Shown here: positions 1-11,868 of the stretch, one piece after another
Numbering within the stretch: the stretch's first letter is position 1
Layout of the letters: every line of letters begins with the position of its first letter
From: Paraescarpia echinospica
Lineage: Eukaryota > Annelida > Polychaeta > Sabellida > Siboglinidae
Direction of reading: 5' to 3'
Length of the DNA stretch: 64,000 nucleotides
Assembly (NCBI GenBank): GCA_020002185.1
Contig: CM034544.1
Coordinates: forward strand, 6,457,488 to 6,521,487
Notes under the pieces: generated by a model
Seen by the model: only the letters and a program-made list of their open reading frames with translations
Databases searched by the model: none
What the model was told of the DNA's origin: nothing
Program-made: the position numbers and the translations under genes

Positions 1-274
1 GGCATTCCAGTCAGTCAGATTTTGATCCTTGTCATAGTTGACCTGTACTAGGAAATGATGAAGGACTTGCTTGATTCTCGGCGTATCACTGTCTTGGCTG
101 GCTTGCAGTGTCGAGCCTTATGAAATTGTTCCTTGCTTCTTGATGGATTTATTGCAAGGCGCATATTGAAGAGTGGTAATTTGTTATTTAATACGGTATC
201 ACTAAGAGCTTCATTTGATTCGCTTTTCAGTCGTTTTGTACATATATCTACTCTAATATTTTTCGATGTGTCCT

Positions 275-470
<196 letters not shown>

Positions 471-631
471 TTGAATACGAATGCCATACTGCTATGTTGC
501 TACCGACAAATCAAATCTCCCGGTACTATATAAAATATCAGACAACCACGCACGGAATACAGTTTGGGGTCCAATAGATATGTCAAACACAGTGTAATAA
601 TGTGAATTGTCCACACTGTTGGGGAACATCT

Positions 632-846
632 CAGAACGTCGATGTTCGATATCAGACGAAATTATTTTAATTTGGACTCAGCCCGCCACCCCGCTCTCGG
701 ACGAAAGTTTGTAAAAATTGTTGTGATGATATCAATATACAATATCGGTCTGAAGAGTTCAATTTCGACGTTCGACGCCAGACGAAACTGCCACAGATCC
801 CTCCAAGCGAAAATAATTTCGTCTGATATCGGATAACAACGTTCTG
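632..846. mobile_element. MITE-like element with 37-bp terminal inverted repeats
   Basis: The 37 bases at 632-668 (beginning CAGAACGTCGATG) reappear as a near-perfect reverse complement at 810-846, with about three mismatches. The enclosed 141 bp have no coding capacity, and a third, partial match to the terminal motif lies at about 760-790. This is the layout of a short non-autonomous DNA transposon. No clear target duplication was found, so the superfamily is not assigned. Confidence 0.7.
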
Positions 847-2786
847 TTACGATCCTGTATCATTATAAACCGTTACGTACCTTGGCCTGTGATGAGTCGA
901 ATAGCTGGAGAGAACTGTGGAGGTGATGATTGTTTGTTTAAAGGAACCTTCCAAATTGTGGTTTTAGTCGCTACCAGAAGCGAACAGAGTTTAGTCTCGC
1001 CTGCAGCAATACAAATAAACAATATTGACCAACACACCACATTAACATTGTATTAACATATTTAACACAACACATGAACGAAATCCTCCAAAATTGTAAC
1101 AGAGATAATAGTGACCCTGAAAGGTTCGTAGCAAGATTCATCAAACGAATGTGGATAAGCGTTAACTTTATATGTTGCTAAGATGACACCACCTTAGCAA
1201 CATATGATATTTTTGACCGTTATGACCCAGTTTTCCCCGTTATAAGGGTGAAATGTTGATGTCCCGGCAAAACGTTCCAACACCACGTAGTGATGCGAAG
1301 GATGTTCTTTTTTGCCAAAAAAATACGTATCACATCAACATTGTAAAGCAGTCAGCAATGCAAATTTGTATCTACCTCTTGTGCCACATGTTATTCGCCG
1401 TCATTTAATGTCATTATTTTTATGTGCGTGCATATATTAAGCTCATTGCAAATCCATTCCTGCACCTTGTCGGGATTCTTGTTGTTTTCAAATATACATA
1501 TTAAGGCAATATTTAACAAGACTGTCAGCCAGAAAAATAATTCCTGATACTTCAAAATTTCTGTATGGTTTTCCCGCCTTTTTAACATAATTATTCACGT
1601 GGATAAATTAGGGTTTATTTTTTATAAACACTCAATCTCGCAACCAGCAGATTACCTTTTCCATTCGTTCATCGGCCTTTGGGTAAATTATTATTATCTT
1701 CTTTTTCCCCTCCGAGGCGTTTTGGTGAATAATATAAGTCTAGATAGGTGACATAATTACTGGCACTTCGTGGGTAAATTATACGTCAACATTAAGTTTG
1801 GAGTAGCATTTCCATACACGCAATGTAGGTCATAGAAGTGTTTCTACGCCGCTATGGGTGCTTCGTGGGTGAACTTCGTGGGGGGCACCTTTATGCAACA
1901 ATGTTGAAACGGCCCTAATTTTTGAACCGATCATCCTACATCAACGTATTACGTCTTTGTGGAACTATATTTCAATCTTGTGATTATAAGCTGTTTGGGG
2001 CACTTCGTAGGTCAAATATACGTAGATGGTATGTTACACAGCCCCTAAAGATGCAACTTGGGATAATATTTGGGATAAAATATGTTGCATTATTACAAAA
2101 CGGTGGCTAGAGCGCGCTTCATTTGTACATACAGGTTAAATGTACATGAAAAACCCTCTACGATAATGTGTTGAACTAAAACATGTTACATTAGTACCTA
2201 TACAATGGCAAGAGGGTACCTCTTGTGTGAAATATATACAAGGGGCGCTAAGTAGGGTGTGACGTCATGATAAAAAAGCTACCTTGAACTTGACCTTGAT
2301 CTTGACCTCGACTTTGACATTGATGTACATCCGGGTATATTCCCTCATTCTTTCCACATTTGTACCACAAAAACCCCATATTAATACTGACATATCAACG
2401 ACATACTGGTCTAGTTGTTTCCAGCGCTCTGCAACGTGCCATTAACTGACTAGACTGTATTATTGTGTTTACAATGTAATGGTCATATGAGGTATCATTC
2501 AACTAGTTAGCCTTTTTCAGAACATTATCGCAAAACCGACCTTTATATGCTGGCATTGAGGGTGATCACTGCCAGGGTGCTTGTCGTCCTCAGTGCTTCT
2601 TTTACGTCCCAAATTGAGACGGGACCGACAATAACGTGATCTCCGAGTCACGAGGGATACACAGTCCCCAACATAGTTACATAAGGCATGCGGTTTTATA
2701 TTTGGTACGATTCCATCAGATTCAATTAAATATGATGTACTATCTATTTATTATTATAAAACACCCTGCGTTAGAAATATGCTTAC
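847..2786. other. non-coding stretch, no gene seen
   Basis: AT-rich sequence with only short chance frames. It contains a perfect 12-bp hairpin at 1171-1204 (TATGTTGCTAAG, 10-base loop) and a run of TTGACC-like hexamers at about 2280-2325. Neither is linked to a gene that I can see. Confidence 0.6.
1171..1204. repeat. perfect inverted repeat (12-bp arms, 10-bp loop)
   Basis: TATGTTGCTAAG at 1171-1182 is the exact reverse complement of 1193-1204. It could be a remnant of a small palindromic repeat. No poly-T tract or gene end is adjacent, and no function is evident. Confidence 0.7.
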
Positions 2787-2898
2787 CCGCGGCACAAATC
2801 CAGCAGCATAAGGCCGTCAGTAGCCAGACGTAGACCGGCGAGACACGACGCGTTGTTTGTCGGATAGACGTGGATCGTGCCGCCATCGACGGCGTCAT
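2787..2898 (-). CDS. probable first exon: signal peptide of a secreted or membrane protein (rest off left edge)
   Basis: Reading on the minus strand from the ATG at 2898, the exon encodes 37 residues: a basic N-terminal stretch with several Arg, then a hydrophobic core (VYVWLLTALCCWICAA), as in a signal peptide. It ends after the first base of a codon, directly before GTAAGC, a good splice donor. A signal-peptide exon closed by a phase-1 intron is typical of modular extracellular proteins, including CCP proteins. Downstream exons would lie left of this window. The upstream frame is open into the 46-bp minisatellite, so the start could also be further upstream. It may belong to a paralogue of the CCP gene on the right, but no CCP exon is visible to prove it. 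Confidence 0.45.
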
Positions 2899-2904
2899 TG
2901 TCTC

Positions 2905-3235
2905 TCTCCTAGCAAACAGGAACATTTGGAGTGATAGGAACACAAATTTACTTCCTGGCAAACAGGAACACGTGTGATATGAAGAACACAAATGTCCTTC
3001 CTGGCAAACGGGAATACTGATATTGACAGGAACACAAACGTCCTTCATGGAAAACGGGAATACTGATAATGCCAGGAATACAAATGTCCTTCCTGGCAAA
3101 CAGAAACACTTGTATTGACACGAATACAAATATCCTTCCTAGCAAACAGGAATACTGATAATGCAAGGGACACAAATGCCCTTCCTGGCAAACAGGAACA
3201 CTTGTATTGACAGGAACACAAATGCCCTTTCTCTT
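2905..3235. repeat. 46-bp minisatellite, about 7 copies
   Basis: Units of about 46 bp containing CTTCCTGGCAAACAGGAACA, diverged by roughly 10-20 percent. The array begins a few bases upstream of the putative signal-peptide ATG, so it would lie in that gene's 5' UTR or promoter. Confidence 0.85.
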
Positions 3236-4496
3236 TTTCCTTTTTCGTAGTTACAACTCCAGTTTTCTTCAAACGTGTAATATCTAGCAGATTGGTTAAT
3301 TACCAATTTAACATATTAAAAAAATTTCATTGTGTTATAGTACATGTCATGGTTCAAGCGGAAACGGAAGTGACTCGGACAAATGTGTGAAATATATGTA
3401 GTATGCAAATGTTTGTTAAGACTTATCGCACGTATTTTCATGACATTTGGCAGATTCCATACTGTAGTCATTTTTAGGTAATCACGTTGAAATAGTGCTT
3501 AACCATGAATTGCAGAGCGGAAGTGCATTTTGACAGAAGTGCACCATTTATACGAAAACGCCCACCTCCACTTTCACCAAGACCAACCGGACTGTGTATT
3601 CGCGCACATGCATTCCTGCCAACCAGCAAGTAGAATCTAATCAGTTTTGGATATACTCTTTGTGCATTAATTACAGCGTGCTTGAATGCTTCCCAGAGAA
3701 GTCGTGATGTTGTTCAATTGAACATATATTTCAGTAATGCACGTTTAAGCGTAACTACTAAGAATACGTGCAGTAGATGATTTGTCCGAGTGACTTCTAC
3801 AAAGTATCATATGTCATTGTTTATATACAGTTTTACATGGTGCAAAACATCGATAGGGTGCCCAAATGAAAATCACTGGCTTTTGTGCTTGAATTAAAAT
3901 AAACATCTGACCCTACTAGGTCGTGCTCAGTATCCGGACAAGTGTTGTGATACTGTACACAATACACCAAAGCACACGCGCCAGCAGGCTAGCTCGCACA
4001 AACGCAAAATCAATTGATGCTATCATACAGCACGATAAATATTTTAGATCGATCCAAACCGTTTGCAAGAAACAATTGTCGCGTTGTATCACAACACACA
4101 ACTAAATATTTTCGGGAAGCTTTAAGCCACTTTTGGTTGACTACAAAACGTTAATTTATAAGTGTGGATTTGACACATTATATTATTGAGTATTGTAATT
4201 AAGAACATTGTGTACTGGGAAAATAAAAACCAACAGATAAGTGCGCAATCTTATTCGTACCAGTGTTTTTCTTTCATTGAAATACGTATTGCTAGATGGG
4301 TTTGTGATCGCTGACATATTCGGTGCCTGCTATTACAGAGATAAGTGTTCGATCCCACTGTTCGGAAGTGATTTTCGACCGACACCCCTTCATTATCCAT
4401 CTAACCAGCCAATATTATTGCTGAATGCCTCAACGAGCAGGAATTGATTATTTCATAAAATGTCATGACATTTAATCACCTGCTTTCATATCATTC
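3236..4496. other. non-coding stretch with a SINE fragment
   Basis: AT-rich sequence with no credible coding exon. About 65 bp near 3660-3725 resemble the body of the SINE family seen complete at 30690-31008 (shared TTAATTACAG and GCTTCCCAGAGAAGTCG-like words). Confidence 0.45.
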
Positions 4497-6775
4497 GACA
4501 ACATTTAACAAGATTAACAAGATTTAACAAGATTGCCACCCAGAGAATTAACTCTAGGTGGCAGGTGGACAAGGACGCCCTTTGGCTTATCGAGAGTCCG
4601 CCCCTTTTATTTATGTGTATCCCGCTCTTCTGATTTTATTTTAAAACATATTCACGCTACTAGCACCCACATAATCAGCAGATAATCTGTTCCATTCCTT
4701 TGTGAAAATGAAAATTTTCTTATATCTAATCTACGCTGCTCCTTTGCTAATGTAACTTCATGTCCTATAGTCCTTCTATCTTTCTTAACTGAGAACAAAA
4801 TATTTCTATTAATATTTTCATAACCATTCATTATTTTAAACACTTCTATCTGATCTCCTCTCAATTTCCTGGTCTCTAGTGTTGTTAATCCGCATTTTTA
4901 AGCGTATTTAGTAACGAAAATCCCTCAGTTTTGAAATCATTTTAATTGCTCTCCTCTGCATTCTTTCTAGCATATCTATGCCCTTCCTGCGATATGACCT
5001 CCACGCTTGAATACAATATTCTAAATGAGGCCTAACTATTCATTTGTACAGCGGTATTATTAGCTCTTTTTCCTTATACGCTATGTTTCGTCTAATTAAT
5101 CCAAGGATTTGATTTTCCTTTGAAGCTGTCACTGCTCTGAAACCTTCATATCAGCACTAATGGTTAACCCTAAGTTCTTTTCATTTCCAGTAGTACTTAG
5201 TACAGTACCCCCCATTGTATATTCTACCTCTTCGTTCCCATGTCCTGCGTGGAGGCATTTACATTTCCCAAAATTGAACTGCATTTGCCACTTTTCAGAC
5301 CAATTGATCAACTTGTCAAGATCATCTTGTAAATGTTGTCTATCTCCATCACTTTTAATCCTTCTAAACACTTTTGTATCATCCGCAAATTTCAACACCT
5401 TGCTTTTTATTTCATCATCCAAATCGTTGATATATATATTAAGAATAATATAGGTCCTAGTACTGATCCCTGTGGTACCCCACTCAATGCCGATTTCCAG
5501 TTTGAAGCCTCCCCATCAACTACTACACGTTGTCTTCTGTCAATCAGCCATTTTTCTATCCAGTTTAGTATACCATTTCCTATGCTATGGGCCATTAGCT
5601 TAAGCAGTAATCGTTGATGTGGTACTTTGTTGAAAGCTTTTTGAAAATCTAAGTAGACGATATCTACTGGAGATCCCTCATCTACCCACTTAGTGATGTC
5701 TTCCAAAAAACATAACATATTTGTTAAGAATGACCTCGCTTTAAAAAAAACCATGTTGAGATGGGTTTATCAAGTTCTTTTTAACAAGAAAATCCACCAT
5801 GTGATCTTTAATTAGTCTTTCTAATAATTTGCAAATCACTGATGTTAAACTCACTGGTCTATAGTTCTCTGGCTTGTTTCTCGAACTTTTTTTAAATAAC
5901 GGTATAATGTTTGCCTCTTTCCATTCTAAAGGAACCACTCTCTCTTCTAATGACAAATTGAAAACTGTTGCAAGCGGTACGCTAATTTGTTCTACAATTT
6001 CCAATAGTAGTTTGGGCGGAATCCCATCCACTCCAGGTGATTTATTATCCTTCATAGCCCTTATTTTCTTAGCTACCATTTCCGGGGTTACAATTAATTG
6101 TCCTAAATAGTCTGAATCTGCCCCCTTGAACTTAGCCTCTGTTACTGGCAGTGAACTCATATCTTCTCTGGTAAACACTGAACTAAAGTACTCATTCAGG
6201 TCTTCTGCCATTAAGAATCCCTCTGATATTATATTTCCAGCACTATCTTCTAGAGGACCGACTTTATCTCGAACTTTCTGTTTGCTTCGAACATACGCAT
6301 AAAAACTCTTGCTGTCATGTTTTATATTACTAGCTAATTTTTGTTCATAGCTTCTCTTTGAATTTCTAATTTCAGCTGTAGCTTTGCTAAGTGCTTCTTT
6401 ATAACTGTTGTAGTCTTCATCATTTCCTGTAAATCTATATGACTTCCACATCATTTGTTTATACTTAATTTTTCTAATGGCTTCTTTCGATAAGTGTTTC
6501 TTTTTGGACCGTTTCCCTTTTTTGAAGGGTACACATTTATCGACTAAGCACTTAATTTCACTCTTTAATATGTTCCAGCATTGTGTTGCTGTTTTATTTT
6601 TCAGTGTGTTATTCCAGTCTAAACTTGCTAAATATTTCCTCATGTCCTTATACCTTCCTTTGTAGAAATATCTCCTATACTGCTTTTTCCTATTCCTTTC
6701 TGATTTTAATTTTGATGGTAAAATGTATCTGGTTGTGATCACTACTCCCCAGTGGCTCACATATCATATATATCC
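4497..6775 (-). mobile_element. CR1/L2-like LINE, 5'-truncated and frameshifted (family L-A)
   Basis: A non-LTR retrotransposon on the minus strand. Reading from 6760, the frames encode a basic linker followed by the fingers and palm of reverse transcriptase (PENYRPVSLTSVICKLLE, then LDFQKAFNKVPHQ, SGVPQGSVLGP and FADDTK) and a thumb/C-terminal part (RRLRGDQIEVFKIMNGY). These are the conserved LINE reverse transcriptase blocks. The frames break near 5745, 5410 and 5130, so the copy is dead. No endonuclease is present. The 3' end (4497-4540) has short tandem ATCTTGTTAA-type repeats instead of poly(A), as CR1-group elements do. A second copy lies at 9600-10500. Confidence 0.85.
5129..6760 (-). 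pseudogene. broken reverse transcriptase ORF of the L-A LINE
   Basis: Three overlapping frames (6760-5741, 5754-5407, 5422-5129) together cover one reverse transcriptase domain, separated by frameshifts. The catalytic FADD and the upstream AFNKVPH segment are recognisable. In the AFD-type block an Asn stands where Asp is expected, a further sign of decay. The product would have copied the element's RNA at a nicked target. Confidence 0.8.
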
Positions 6776-7539
6776 ATCACAATCCTCGATGAACAATCGT
6801 CATTATCCAGCAAATCGTCGTGAACAATCAAGTATGACCGCGGACAAGTACCTTTTCACACAGTCAATTACATCGTATTTCAAATATTACTAAGCAACAC
6901 GTGGACTCTTTTATTTGATGACATCATCCGTCAGGGACTTCATACTGAAGATGCCAGTTTTTAAAGACAAAAGTCTACATGATTACGTTATATTTTTGAT
7001 ATGATATCAATAAATGTTTCCAGTGAGCTACGCGTATAAACGATCGTGAAATAAGCTGCGATTATAGAACGACAGATCGTAATGAGCCTTAAAAACAAGC
7101 GCGAGTACACACGTAGGCGCCATGCATATCACAACAGGTTCTGAAATCACTCGCGATACCCGAATTATTATATCTTGTGGTTTTACAAATCAGGCGTTAT
7201 TGGTCAACGAAACCTTGGTACAAAACCTCGAATCAGCAACAATTACAAATAAATATTTCGTTCAAATTTCTGGTTTCCATTGCACGTACCAACTTACACA
7301 TCGCGACGATCTCTCTAATCAAACACGTAAGTAAGGATACCGCTAAACGTCGAGAACTCGGGAAACATAGCTATGATTTCTGAAATCATAGGGGATTGCG
7401 AAAGGACATCAATTTTGAATTCAAGTCCCGTCAATCTCACAACAGCATCTGATGGTTGAGTGTGATATGGTTAAACTGTTTCACGGTGTAGATATCGGCC
7501 TACCACAAGATTGAAGAGAAGCTAGTCAATGATCAACCC
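6776..7539. other. non-coding stretch, nothing recognised
   Basis: No protein family, inverted repeat or RNA gene could be recognised. The short open frames at 7122-7383 overlap one another in different frames and show no conserved motif. Confidence 0.5.
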
Positions 7540-9065
7540 AATCGAAGAACTCTTGTACGAGGAGTGATGTCATGTTCTACCCGCTGGGTGAACTAGTGTA
7601 AGAGGAGTGAGTCCATGTTCTACCCGCTGGGTGAACTAGTGTAAGAGGAGTGAGTCCATGTTCTACCCGCTCGATGAACTACTATAAGAAGAGTGAGTCC
7701 ATGTTCTACCCGCTCGATGAACTACTGTAAAAGGAGTGAGTCAATGTTCTACCAGCTCGATGAACTACTGTTAGAGGAGTGAGTCCATGTTCTTCCCAAT
7801 CGATGAACTATTGTAAGAGGAGTGAGTCCATGTTCTACCCGCTAGATGAACTAGTGTAAGAAGAGTGAGTCAATGTTCTAACCGCTCGATGAACTAGTGT
7901 AAGAGGGGTGAGTCCATGGTCCACCCGCTCGATGAACTACTGTAAGATGAGTGAGTTTATGTTCTGCCCGCTCGATGAGTTAGTGTAAGATGAGTGAGTC
8001 CATGTTCTACCCGCTCGATGAACTAGTGTAAGAGGAGTAAGTCCATGTTCTTCCCGCTCGATGAACTAGTGTAAGAGGAGTGAGTCCATGTTCTACCCGC
8101 TGGATAAACTCGTGTAATGGGAGTGAGTCCATGTTCTTCCCGCTCGATGAACTAGTATAAGAGGAGTGAGTCCATATATACCCGCTCGATGAAGTACTGT
8201 AAGAGGGTGAGTTTATGTTCTACCCGCTCGATGAACTAGTGTAAGAGGAGTGAGTCCATGTTGTAATCGCTCGATCAACTGGTGTAAGAGCAGTGAGCCC
8301 ATGTTTTATTCGCACGATGAACTAGTGTAAGAGGAGTGAGTCCATGTTCTACCCGTTCGATGAACTAGTGACAGAGGAGTGAGTCCATGTTCTACCCGCT
8401 CTATGAACTAGTGTAAGAGGAGTGATTCCATGTTCTACCCACTCAATGAACTAGTGTAAGAGGAGTGATTCCATGTTCTACCCGCTCTATGAACTAGTGT
8501 AAGAGGAGTGATTCCATGTTCTACCCACTCAATGAACTAGTGTAGGAGGAGTGAGTCCATATTCTATCCGCTCGATGAACTAGTGTGAGAGGAGTGATTC
8601 CATGTTCTACCCACTCAATGAACTAGTGTAAGAGGAGTGAGTCCATGTTCTACCCGCTCGATCAACTAGTGTAAGAGGAGTGAGTCCATGTTCTACCCGC
8701 TCGATGAACTAGTGTAGGAGGAGTGAGTCCATATTCTATCCGCTCGATGAACTAGTGTGAGAGGAGTGATTCCATGTTCTACCCACTCAATGAACTACTG
8801 TAAGAGGAGTGAGTCCATGTTCTACCCGCTCGATGAACTAGTGTGAGAGGAGTGATTCCATGTTCTACCTGTTCGATCAACTAGTGCAAGAGGAGTGAGT
8901 CCATGTTCTACCCACTCGATCAACTAATGCAAGAGGAGTGAGTCCATGTTCTACCCACTCGATCAACTAATGCAAGAGGAGTGAGTCCATGTTCTACTCG
9001 CTCGATGAACTAGTGTAAGAGGAGCCAGTCCATGTTTTATCCGCTCTGTGAACTAGTGTATGGGC
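7540..9065. repeat. 43-bp minisatellite, about 35 copies
   Basis: Tandem units of about 43 bp built from GATGAACTAGTGTAAGAGG and AGTGAGTCCATGTTCTACC. Divergence is uneven: several adjacent units around 8400-8900 share the same variants (ATTCCATG, CACTCAATG), which indicates local multi-unit duplications. No open frame spans the array. Confidence 0.95.
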
Positions 9066-9106
9066 GATGTTATCTAGTCGGTGCCCATGAAGTGGTCACG
9101 TTTATA

Positions 9107-9453
9107 AAAGTAAAGTAAGTGAAATTCTTATATAGCGCAGTATCCAGTCCCCAGGACTCCTCAAACCGCTTTACAAAATGCTCCCTGGAAGACCTGTTTA
9201 ATCGAACACCATCTCAACTTCTCTGTGAAGCATCCAGCCACGCTGCAATTGATGCTCGAAGACCATTCGTACACAAATATCCTCCACTGTCTATAGCCAG
9301 GTAACCATTCGTACATAGTGAACTGCAGCAACGTAGAATAACAAACTAGCCCAAGGTTCGACATCACAGCACAGGATTCGACACCGGGTTCTCTCGATCG
9401 ATAGTCCTAAGCTCTACGCAATGCGCTACTGCGCTCCACGACCATTTGTAGAC
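9107..9453 (-). mobile_element. tRNA-derived SINE (family S1), full-length-looking copy
   Basis: On the minus strand the element starts with a tRNA-like head that has box A (TAGCGCATTGCGTAG) and box B (GTGTCGAATCC) words of an internal pol III promoter. A conserved body follows (CAGCCACGC and TTCGATTAAACAGG words in their complements), then a tail with AGCGGTTTGAGGAGTCCTGG and a TATAAGAATTTCACTT end. The same body and tail occur at 25262-25480, 30690-31008 and 46463-47575. Confidence 0.7.
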
Positions 9454-9599
9454 CACTAGATGACGTTCAATGACACGGGTTGAAAATCAATATGTACTAA
9501 GCGCATTGTATCGGCATCTCGCGTGTGTATTGTAGCAATGTATGAATCCCCGTAATGGATTTATATTAAGCATGCACGTTGCATACTGTTATATTGAAT

Positions 9600-10500
9600 A
9601 GTACAATTTAGAAGGATTAAACGTGATGGGGATAGACAGCATTTACAAGATGATCTTGACAGGTTGATAAAATGGTCTGAAAAAATGGTAAATGTTGTGC
9701 AATTTTGGGAAATGTAAATTCCTCCACACAAGACATGAGTACGAAGACGTACAATATACAATGGGAGGTTCTGTACTAAGTACTACTGTAAAAGAAAAGG
9801 ACTTAGGGTTAGCTATTAGTGCTGATATAAAGGTTTCAGAGCAGTGCGGTACTGCAGCTTCAAATGGAAATAAAATCCTAGGATTAATTAGGCGAAACAT
9901 AATGTATAAGGAAAAAGTGCTAATAATACCGCTGTAAAAAACACTAGTTAGGCCTCATGTAGAATATTGTATTCAAGCATGGAGGCCATATCGCAGGAAG
10001 GACATATATTTGCTAGAAAGAGTACAGAGGAGAGCAATTAAAATTATATCAAAACTGAGGGATCTTAGTTACGAAATACGCCTAAAAGAATGTGTTTTAA
10101 CAAAACTAGAGACCAGGAGATTGAGAGGAGATCAGATAGAAGTGTTAAAAATATTGAATGGTTATGAAAGATTTATAGAAATATTTTTTTCTCAGTTAAG
10201 AAAGAGAGAAGGACCAGAGGACATGAAGTTACATTAGTAAAGGAGCAGTGTAGATATAGGACACTTCTCATTCTCACAAAGTATTGTAAATGAATGGAAC
10301 ATATTATCTCCTGATTGTGTTGGTGCCAGTAGCGTGAATATGTTTAACAATAAAACCAACACATACCTTAAAAGGGCGGGATACACGTAGATAAAAAGTA
10401 TTGGACTCTCGATAAGCCAAAAGGCTTCCTTGTCCACCTGCCATATAGTTATTTTTCAGGATGGCAATCTTGTTAAATCGTATTAAATCTTGTTAAATCA
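9600..10500 (+). mobile_element. L-A LINE, 3' fragment (plus strand)
   Basis: Homologous to the 3' part of the element at 4497-6775 but in the opposite orientation. It starts inside the reverse transcriptase at the RIKRDGDRQHLQDDL-type segment, continues through the thumb (DLGLAISADIKVSEQ) and C-terminal segment (TRRLRGDQIEVLKILNGYE), then the 3' UTR with GATAAGCCAAAAGGC and TTCCTTGTCCACCTGCC, and ends with ATCTTGTTAAAT repeats at about 10465-10500. Stop codons and frameshifts show that it is inactive. The 5' truncation is typical of incomplete target-primed reverse transcription. Confidence 0.85.
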
Positions 10501-11039
10501 ACAGTCAGTTCTAATATTTTTGCACGCATATGCTATACCTGTAAATAACTGACGTAAGGGAAATGCCAGCGGAAGTAAACTAACCAGATAACTGTATTGT
10601 AACAAAGACAGTAGGGTAATCGTGATGCGTCCAACACTTCAGTCGGTATTCACGGTGTGGGCGACTAAATATGTGACCGACACAAATTACAATGGACATT
10701 TCATATCAAACATACACATACCTTGAGCAGTGTCCGGTGAAGCTATTCAAACGACATGGTGCGACTATCTGGTTGCCAAGAGAGACGACTGATTTAGCGA
10801 CGGCGACTCGCGATGTAAAAGCACACAGCGCTCCGCCAAGCTTGCACCAGCACGCTCTAGTGTCATCACAGTGACACGGTTGGCTCATGAAATATGTATC
10901 CTGTCGCTGCCAGAGCCACACAGATTCCGCGCAGCTACCAAATCGACGAACTCTGCCAATGCTGGTCCCAAGCACGGATATGAAAAGAGGAGGGTTGGGC
11001 AAAGGGCTAAAAACCCTTTCTCGTAAAAAAACAGATTGT
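10501..11039. other. non-coding stretch, nothing recognised
   Basis: Overlapping frames of up to 98 codons occur on both strands here, but they show no domain, no repeat pattern and no plausible splice context, and I do not count them as genes. Confidence 0.45.
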
Positions 11040-11868
11040 TATGAAAACATCGACCAAAGGAACTGTACTGAACTTGTTAAAGGGAGAACCTTCCATGGAG
11101 AGTATGATGCTGTGCAGTGAAAGCCGAAAGGAAGCTACATCGCCTACGCCGTTTTTATCTTCCAAGAAAAGAAAGGCACAATAAACAACAGCCGAACTAG
11201 AGCAGCGAAAGCTTTGCTCAACAAGGACATGACGATACTGATGGAAGACTTGAATTCCATGATAGGATCAACCAACAGCGGGTACAAAAAAGTCATGGAC
11301 AGACATGAACTGGGAACAGTGAATGAAAATGGCGAGATGTTGGCAGACGTCTGCACATTTAACAGCAGTATCAACAAAGCATGGATATCGCCAGACCACC
11401 GAACAGAAAACTAAATCGACCACATCTGTAGAGAAAGAAAGTTCAGAAGATCATTGCAAGACGTGCGAGTACATAATGGAGCTGACTCACCCTCAGACCG
11501 ATACCTTGTGCTGGCCAGACTGAAGATGAAGAAGAGAGACGTAAAGAAGAGCACCATAACAATATACAATGTTGACAACCAAAACAGACGTTCCGACTCA
11601 CAATCAGCACCAAATATGAAGTCTTACAACACTTTAGTCGGTACTCATGGCGGGAACGAAGAAGTCATGGACATACATGACCTGGGGACAATGGAAGAAA
11701 TTGGCGAGATGTTGGCAGACTTCTGGACATTTAGCAGCATAATCCAAGAAGAGAGACGTAAGAGAAGCACCAGAACAATACATAGTGTGGACTTCCTAAA
11801 GGACAGAGACACAACAGAGACATTCCTACCCACAATCAGCAACAAATATGAAGTCTTACAAGACCGGG
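11040..11868 (+). pseudogene. RTE-type LINE endonuclease fragment, internally duplicated
   Basis: Plus-strand frames encode pieces of an APE-type endonuclease as found in RTE/BovB-like LINEs (the family is often annotated as craniofacial development protein 2-like). Recognisable parts are DLNSMIGSTNSGYKKVM, HELGTVNENGEMLADVCTFN, WISPDHRTEN and FRRSLQDVRVHNGAD. The segment MDxHxLGT..E.GEMLADxxTF appears twice (about 11290 and 11665), so part of the domain has been duplicated or two copies are fused. DFLKDRDTTETF at about 11790 matches the linker that follows this endonuclease. Frameshifts are present and no reverse transcriptase is attached. Confidence 0.65.

Noticed and set aside
7540..9065. 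CRISPR-like array
   Set aside because: The units are contiguous tandem repeats without unique spacers, and the genome is eukaryotic.
10706..11002. 98-codon minus frame with several Cys
   Set aside because: No spacing that fits a known Cys-rich module, and no splice borders. Likely chance.
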